The translations under genes were made by a program, and so were the position numbers. From Dunaliella salina (lineage: Eukaryota > Chlorophyta > Chlorophyceae > Chlamydomonadales > Dunaliellaceae), in contig MU069474.1 in NCBI GenBank assembly GCA_002284615.2, positions 458,677-469,154 on the forward strand: a DNA stretch of 10,478 nucleotides. Reading direction: 5' to 3'. The notes under the pieces were generated by a model. The model was not told the DNA's origin, did no database searches, and worked only from the letters and a program-made list of their open reading frames with translations. This document shows, in pieces, positions 7,298 to 10,478 of this stretch (position 1 is its first letter; each line of letters begins with the position of its first letter).

Positions 7298-7711
7298 GCA
7301 CAAAGATTTGCATGTAGTCAGCACAAACATCTGCATGGAGTCAGCACAAACATCTGCATGTAGTCAGCACAAACATTTGCATGGAGTAAGCACACACATT
7401 TGCATGGAGTCTGCACAAACATTTGCATGTAGTCAGCACAAACATTTGCATGGAGTCAGCGCAAACATTTGCATGGAGTCAGCACAAACGTTTGCATGGA
7501 GTCAGCACAAACATTTGCATGGAGTCAGCACAAACGTTTGCATGGAGTCAGCACAAACATTTGCATGGAGTCAGCGCAAACATTTGCATGGAGTCAGCAC
7601 AAACGTTTGCATGGAGTCAGCGCAAACATTTGCATGGAGTCAGCACAAACGTTTGCATGGAGTCAGCGCAAACATTTGCATGGAGTCAGCACAAACGTTT
7701 GCATGGAGTCA
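7298..7711. repeat. 23-bp minisatellite, 18 copies
   Basis: Eighteen uninterrupted 23-bp units, each with the form GCACAAACATTTGCATGG plus AGTCA. Variants fall at a few fixed sites: GCA/GCG, CAT/CGT and ATGG/ATGT. The period is not a multiple of three, and no plus-strand frame contains a stop, so long plus-strand frames (such as 7134-7733) are by-products. On the minus strand every frame meets a TGA once per 69 bp. Copies 8-9, 13-14, 15-16 and 17-18 are identical 46-bp dimers, a higher-order pattern. Confidence 0.97.
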
Positions 7712-7922
7712 CAATCTTGAGGAATATGTTTGAGGAGCAGGCTCTGAAGGGCGCTGCCGCGCACGCAACAGCACCCAGCTGCAGAGGTGTACGAAGAAAA
7801 TCCACACACTTGCATGCTCACGGGAGCAATTATAGAGGCTGAGCATGTTGGGGCACAGCAAAGAAAAAGACAGGATTGGATTGGATAAGAAGGGACAGGA
7901 AGTGCATTGCAACCGCCAGTAG
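7712..7922 (-). other. Possible exon-like stretch after a minus-strand acceptor
   Basis: On the minus strand a strong pyrimidine tract ends in CGCAG (AG at 7924-7923). The phase-1 frame that follows (ATGGCNALPVPSYP...) stays open for about 76 codons into the 23-bp array. No clear donor was found. The composition is Cys/Ser/Pro-rich and I recognise nothing in it. The duplicate acceptor at 8099-8098 is followed by the related ATGHCNATRFP.. frame, which closes after about 30 codons. Confidence 0.2.
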
Positions 7923-8115
7923 CTGCGGCGAAAAAAGGGCAGAAGGGCACGGCCAAGAAGAGGACAGCTTGTTAAAACAAAATAGGAATCACTGAGGCTG
8001 GTTCAGCAGCTGTACAGCAAAACAGGCCAGGATGGGATGGCCAGGATGGGATCGACAAAGAGAAAAGGGAAGCGCGTTGCATTGCAATGGCCAGTAGCTA
8101 TTGTGCAAGAAAAAG
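7862..8115. repeat. Diverged ~175-bp duplication
   Basis: GCCAGTAGCT at 7915-7924 and at 8090-8099 lies in matching context: TTGCA-rich sequence before it and a purine run after it (pyrimidine run on the minus strand). The spacing is 175 bp. The second copy also contains an internal AGGATGGGATGGCC duplication near 8030-8052. Confidence 0.6.
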
Positions 8116-8338
8116 TATCCAACCTCAATGTCAGCACTGCAGCTCTTTCTTCAGAACCTTGGAAAATTTCAAGCCCTGCTGTCACCAGTGCCATAAAAGA
8201 GTCAAAGAGCGAAGTGGGGTGCTCTCATCCAAAGAGAAAAAAGGCAATTGCGGTGTTACCTGACAGGGCTCCATCACACGCCAAAATGGTGCCTGTTGGC
8301 GGTGGTACCTGCTGTGACCTTCCATGCCCATGGGGAGG

Positions 8339-8340
8339 CT

Positions 8341-8403
<63 letters not shown>

Positions 8404-8406
8404 CAC
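8339..8406 (-). other. Putative 68-bp intron made almost wholly of (TG)28
   Basis: On the minus strand TCAG is followed by GTGAGTTTG, then 28 TG units, then CTGAG. Donor GT is 8406-8405 and acceptor AG 8340-8339. The donor matches the GT-AG consensus very well. Splicing this way leaves phase 1 and enters SPWAWKV.. (8338 on), which meets a TGA at 8276-8274 unless a second donor CAG|GTACC at 8308 is used after a 30-bp micro-exon. The downstream structure is therefore unresolved. Confidence 0.35.
8344..8399. repeat. (CA)28 microsatellite
   Basis: Twenty-eight perfect CA units, (TG)28 on the minus strand, lying inside the putative intron. Confidence 0.98.
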
Positions 8407-8595
8407 CTGATTTCCCTTGCGCGGGGGGTGGCATGGCTGCCGCGGCTGCATGGGCCTCAGCGTCCGTGGTGCCCAAGCAGCTGGCCAGAACGGATGCCGG
8501 CAAAATGCCTGCCGCGCTGAGGTTGTGGCGCATGCTAGGGGTGCACACCACACAGATCTTGGACATGATGCGGGACTCCAGGTTGCTCAGGCCCC
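8407..8595 (-). CDS. Exon-like segment, phase 1 to phase 1
   Basis: The segment is 189 bp with 62 complete codons, no stop, and high GC at third positions. It begins after CTACGCAGCAG (alternative start 8598 if the first AG is used) and ends at TCAG|GTGAGTTT. The frame reads GGLSNLESRIMSKICVV, then CTPSMRHNLSAAGILPASV, then an alanine-rich part and PPPAQGKS. Both ends are phase 1, matching the other exon-like segments. If it were joined to the upstream segment at 10352-10197, the junction would encode glycine. Its first half is repeated four more times upstream in the 123-bp array. I recognise no domain. Without transcript data this remains a model. Confidence 0.4.
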
Positions 8596-9082
8596 CTGCT
8601 GCGTAGACAGGTCAAGTCCATCGACGATGAGCCGTCAAGAGCATGAGGTTGTGAAGCACGCTGGGGGTGCACACCACACAGATCTTGGACAGGATACGGG
8701 ATGCGAAGATGCAGTGAGCCGTTATGAGCATGAGGTTGTGGAGCATGCTGGGGGTGCAAAGCATACAGACATTGGTCATGATGTGGGACGCCAGGTCGCT
8801 CAAGCCACTTGCTGCGCATACAAGTCCGTTGACAGTGAGCCGTTATGAGCATGAGGTTGTGGTACATGGGGGTGCACACCATCCAGATGTTGGACATGAT
8901 GCGAGACTCCATGATGCCCAGGCCACCTGCGGCACTGACAGGTCGGGTCCATTGACAGTGAGCCGTCAAGAACATGAGGTTCTGGCGCATGCTAAGGGTC
9001 CACACCATACAGATGTTGGACATGATGCCGGACTCCAAGTTGCTCAGGCCACCTGCTGCGCAGTCAGGTCAAATGATGATTG
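8519..9082. repeat. ~123-bp minisatellite, five copies
   Basis: Copies start with GAGGTTSTGG-like sequence at 8519, 8645, 8732, 8853 and 8976, giving lengths of 126, 87, 121 and 123 and a final partial copy. The 87-bp copy lacks a central block of about 36 bp. Minus-strand reading of the units gives variants of RIMSKICVVCTPSMRHNL, with many amino-acid replacements and one length that breaks frame (121 bp). The copies other than the first therefore look unconstrained. Confidence 0.9.
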
Positions 9083-9325
9083 ACGAGAAGGGTTGGCCAA
9101 TACTATATAAGCATGTGTGTATGCATGTGTGTGTATATCGAAATGTAAGTGAACATATGTATATCCGTATATGTATACCATATGTATGTACACTATGTAT
9201 GTGCCTATGTACTCATGTGTGAATGTGTGTACATTGCAATGTCCTTGCCAAAAAACTGACAAACGCGGCATACCTTTTTCGGAAATTGGCCATCCCTTTT
9301 GATCAGTGAATATATGTATGTCCGT

Positions 9326-9448
9326 CCCTTTTGATCAGTCCCTTTTGATCAGTCCCTTTGATCAGTCCCTTTTGATCAGTCCCTTTTGATCAGTCCCTTT
9401 GATCAGTCCCTTTTGATCAGTCCCTTTGATCAGTCCCTTTTGATCAGT
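9326..9448. repeat. 14/13-bp tandem array, nine units
   Basis: Nine units of CCCTTTTGATCAGT, three of them one T shorter (13 bp), in the order 14-14-13-14-14-13-14-13-14. A further unit ends duplicated copy 1 at 9294-9307, so the array grew from the junction between the two duplicated segments. Confidence 0.97.
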
Positions 9449-9492
9449 GAATACATGTATGTCCGCATATGTATACCATATGTATGTACACA

Positions 9493-9494
<2 letters not shown>

Positions 9495-9562
<68 letters not shown>
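9495..9562. repeat. (CT)34 microsatellite
   Basis: Thirty-four perfect CT units lying inside the second copy of the duplicated segment. On the minus strand it is a (GA)n tract. Confidence 0.98.
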
Positions 9563-9564
<2 letters not shown>

Positions 9565-9766
9565 GCCTATGTACACATGTGTGAATGTATGTACACTGCA
9601 ATTTCCTTGCCGAAAATCTGGAACACGCGGCATAGCTTTTTTCGGAAATTGGCCATCCCTATTGATAAGCCGTCCTGAACGCGTCTCATTAGCACTGATC
9701 GGGACTGCCCAGGTGCATGACCTACATGCACTGAATGTGGAATATAGCTTCATAATGTTTGCGCGC

Positions 9767-10262
9767 ACGCTCACCTGCTGGCAGGAGTTGTCAGCCCCCC
9801 AGGGGTTTGTAGAAGGCTGTTGCTGGGACCCACAGGTGTTAAAAGCATACATTTCTTGTCCTCTAGCATGCGTCTTGACATGCGTGAATGTGAAGACTTC
9901 ATGCTGGCCTCTCTCAGCCTTACTATAAATCACCCTTGGATGACACTCTGGACACTCCGTCTTCAGCAGAGCATGAACGCTCATCTGCTGGCGCAGGAGT
10001 GGTCGGTCCTTCAGGGGTCTGTACAAGGCTGTTGCTGGAACCCACAGGTGTCGTAAGTATAAATTTCTTGTCCTCAAACATGCGGCTTGACATGTGTGAA
10101 TATGAAGACTTCATGCTGGCCTCTCTCAGCCTTACTACAAATCACCCGTGGATGACACTCTGGACACTCTGTCTTCAGCAGAGCATGGACGCTCACCTGC
10201 TGGTGCAGGAGTGGTCGGCCCTCCAGGGGTCTGTGGCACGCTGCCGCTGGGACCCACAGGTG
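9767..10262. repeat. ~210-bp tandem repeat, 2.3 copies
   Basis: Units begin at ACGCTCAYCTGCTGG: 9767, 9977 and 10189 (lengths 210 and 212, then a 74-bp partial). On the minus strand each contains a PVG.SxS..QTP.GPTTPAP-like stretch followed by CAG|GTGAGCG. The donor is kept at 9774 and 10196 but is AT instead of GT at 9984. The copy at 9775 lacks two bases before the donor, which changes its phase. The two lower copies therefore look like decaying duplicates of the segment at 10197-10352. Confidence 0.9.
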
Positions 10263-10352
10263 ATTTGTATGCGCTGTTGCCAGCGCCCATGCTGGACTGC
10301 CGACGCAAGATGGGTGTGTGCAGGGGTGTGTGCTCCGCCTCTGCTGCTGCAC
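10197..10352 (-). CDS. Exon-like segment, phase 1 to phase 1, Ser/Thr/Pro-rich
   Basis: The segment is 156 bp with 51 codons and no stop. It follows a long pyrimidine tract ending CTGCGCAG (AG 10354-10353) and ends at GCAG|GTGAGCG. The frame reads AAAEAEHTPLHTPILRRQSS, then MGAGNSAYKSP, then VGPSGSVPQTPGGPTTPAPA. It is rich in Ser, Thr, Pro, Gly and Ala, as in a disordered linker. RRQSS resembles a basophilic kinase site, which is an inference only. Two decayed copies of its second half lie downstream in the 210-bp array, and a copy of its first ~20 bp lies upstream at 10414-10435. No domain is recognised. This is the best-supported exon of the proposed gene. Confidence 0.42.
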
Positions 10353-10450
10353 CTGCGCAGATGTGTGTGTGCGTGTTTGGGGGGGTGAGAGGGGAGAGGG
10401 GAGGGGGAAGGTCTGCTCCGCCTCTTTTGCTGCACCTGTGCAGGTGTGTG
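10331..10450. repeat. 83-bp direct repeat, two copies of ~37 bp
   Basis: TGCTCCGCCTC..TGCTGCACCTG.GCAG.TGTGTG occurs at 10331-10367 and 10414-10450. On the minus strand each copy is an acceptor (AG at 10354-10353 and 10437-10436) followed by GTGCAGCA and GAGGCGGAGC, so an acceptor plus exon start has been duplicated. Confidence 0.85.
10379..10407 (+). other. G-quadruplex motif / minus-strand polypyrimidine tract
   Basis: Four G-runs (10379-10385, 10391-10394, 10398-10401, 10403-10407) are separated by loops of 5, 3 and 1 nt, which meets the usual G-quadruplex pattern with tetrads of four. On the minus strand the same bases are a C/T tract about 25 bp before the AG at 10354-10353, a good position for a splice acceptor's pyrimidine tract. 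Confidence 0.75.
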
Positions 10451-10478
10451 CGTATGCGTATGCGTGTGCGCGTGCGTG
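10442..10478. repeat. Alternating TG/CG/TA tract at the window end
   Basis: Almost strictly alternating purine-pyrimidine sequence (GTGTGCGTATGCGTATGCG...) runs off the window end. It has Z-DNA-forming character, like the tract at position 1. Confidence 0.8.

Larger units (their letters stand above)
9151..9670. repeat. Direct duplication of a ~160-bp AT-rich segment (two copies and a fragment)
   Basis: Copy 1 (9151-9307) and copy 2 (9449-9670) share ATATGTATACCATATGTATG, a TGTGTGAATGTRTGTACA block, CCTTGCC, ACGCGGCATA and TTCGGAAATTGGCCATCCC in the same order. A fragment of the start (9308-9325) lies between them. Copy 2 has a (CT)34 run where copy 1 has a short TATGTATG-type stretch, and it ends in a degenerate ATTGATAAG. 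Confidence 0.85.

Noticed and set aside
7298..7711. Repeated ATTTGCAT octamers, a binding site for POU-type factors in animals
   Set aside because: The octamer is part of the minisatellite unit (11 of 18 copies). Nothing else points to an animal enhancer, so its repetition is explained by the array.
7298..7711. CRISPR-like array
   Set aside because: Units are contiguous with no unique spacers, and the context is eukaryotic. It is a minisatellite.
7134..7733. 199-codon plus-strand open frame rich in HKHLHGVSTN-type repeats
   Set aside because: It exists because the 23-bp unit has no stop in any plus-strand frame. The period is not a multiple of three, so the peptide repeat cycles through all three frames, as expected for non-coding sequence.
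8037..8606. 189-codon plus-strand frame with a basic N-terminus (KRKGKR) and a His-Thr run
   Set aside because: The basic residues come from purine runs that read better as minus-strand pyrimidine tracts. The frame then crosses (CA)28 and the 123-bp repeat, so it is not a credible single exon.
9097..9111. CCAAT followed by TATATAAG, resembling a promoter
   Set aside because: The two motifs are only a few bases apart, unlike real CCAAT/TATA spacing, and no plus-strand gene follows. It lies in AT-rich repeat sequence.
9430..10077. 215-codon minus-strand frame through the 210-bp repeat and the (GA)n tract
   Set aside because: It ends in an Arg-Glu run from the microsatellite and conflicts with the phase-1 exon frame, which shows better codon choice and splice boundaries. 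It is probably a by-product of GC-rich repeats.

Overview
This looks like a nuclear DNA window from a eukaryote. It holds two decayed copies of a non-LTR (LINE-type) retrotransposon, long dinucleotide microsatellites, several minisatellites, and GT-AG splice-like signals. There is no bacterial-style gene packing, operon or Shine-Dalgarno pattern. The LINE's repeated TTGTAA tail, the (TG)n-rich intron-like stretches and the GC-rich codon choice in the exon-like segments would fit a green alga. I cannot fix the lineage from sequence alone.

Layout. Positions 1-410 hold a (TG)n/(CG)n tract and hairpins but no gene. Positions 411-2233 hold LINE copy A on the minus strand: a reverse transcriptase with palm motifs A, B and C intact, a C-terminal Cys/His knuckle broken by a frameshift, two in-frame stops, and a tail of 9-bp TTGTAA repeats. 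Positions 2234-3626 are AT-rich and gene-poor, with an ACTTG/CAAGT-rich stretch and a run of three palindromes. Positions 3627-4258 hold LINE copy B on the plus strand, 5'-truncated with five in-frame stops. It forms a roughly 600-bp inverted repeat with copy A. Positions 4259-6220 hold hairpins, a three-copy 54-bp minisatellite and a 23-bp palindrome, but no recognisable gene.

Positions 6221-10478 are GC-richer and very different. They are almost wall-to-wall tandem families with periods near 100, 23, 175, 123, 14, 210 and 83 bp, plus (CA)n and (CT)n tracts. Read on the minus strand, at least three segments behave like exons of one gene: 10352-10197, 8595-8407 and 6804-6494. Each follows a usable AG acceptor. 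The first two end at a strong GTGAG donor, and all the boundaries named are in phase 1. Each exon-like segment has decaying tandem copies next to it. My main hypothesis is therefore an unrecognised minus-strand multi-exon gene whose exons and intron ends have been repeatedly amplified. One of its introns (8406-8339) would consist almost entirely of (TG)28.

The gene model is inference. The reading frame between about 8338 and 6805 is unresolved, and I recognise no protein domain in it. The retrotransposon calls are much firmer.
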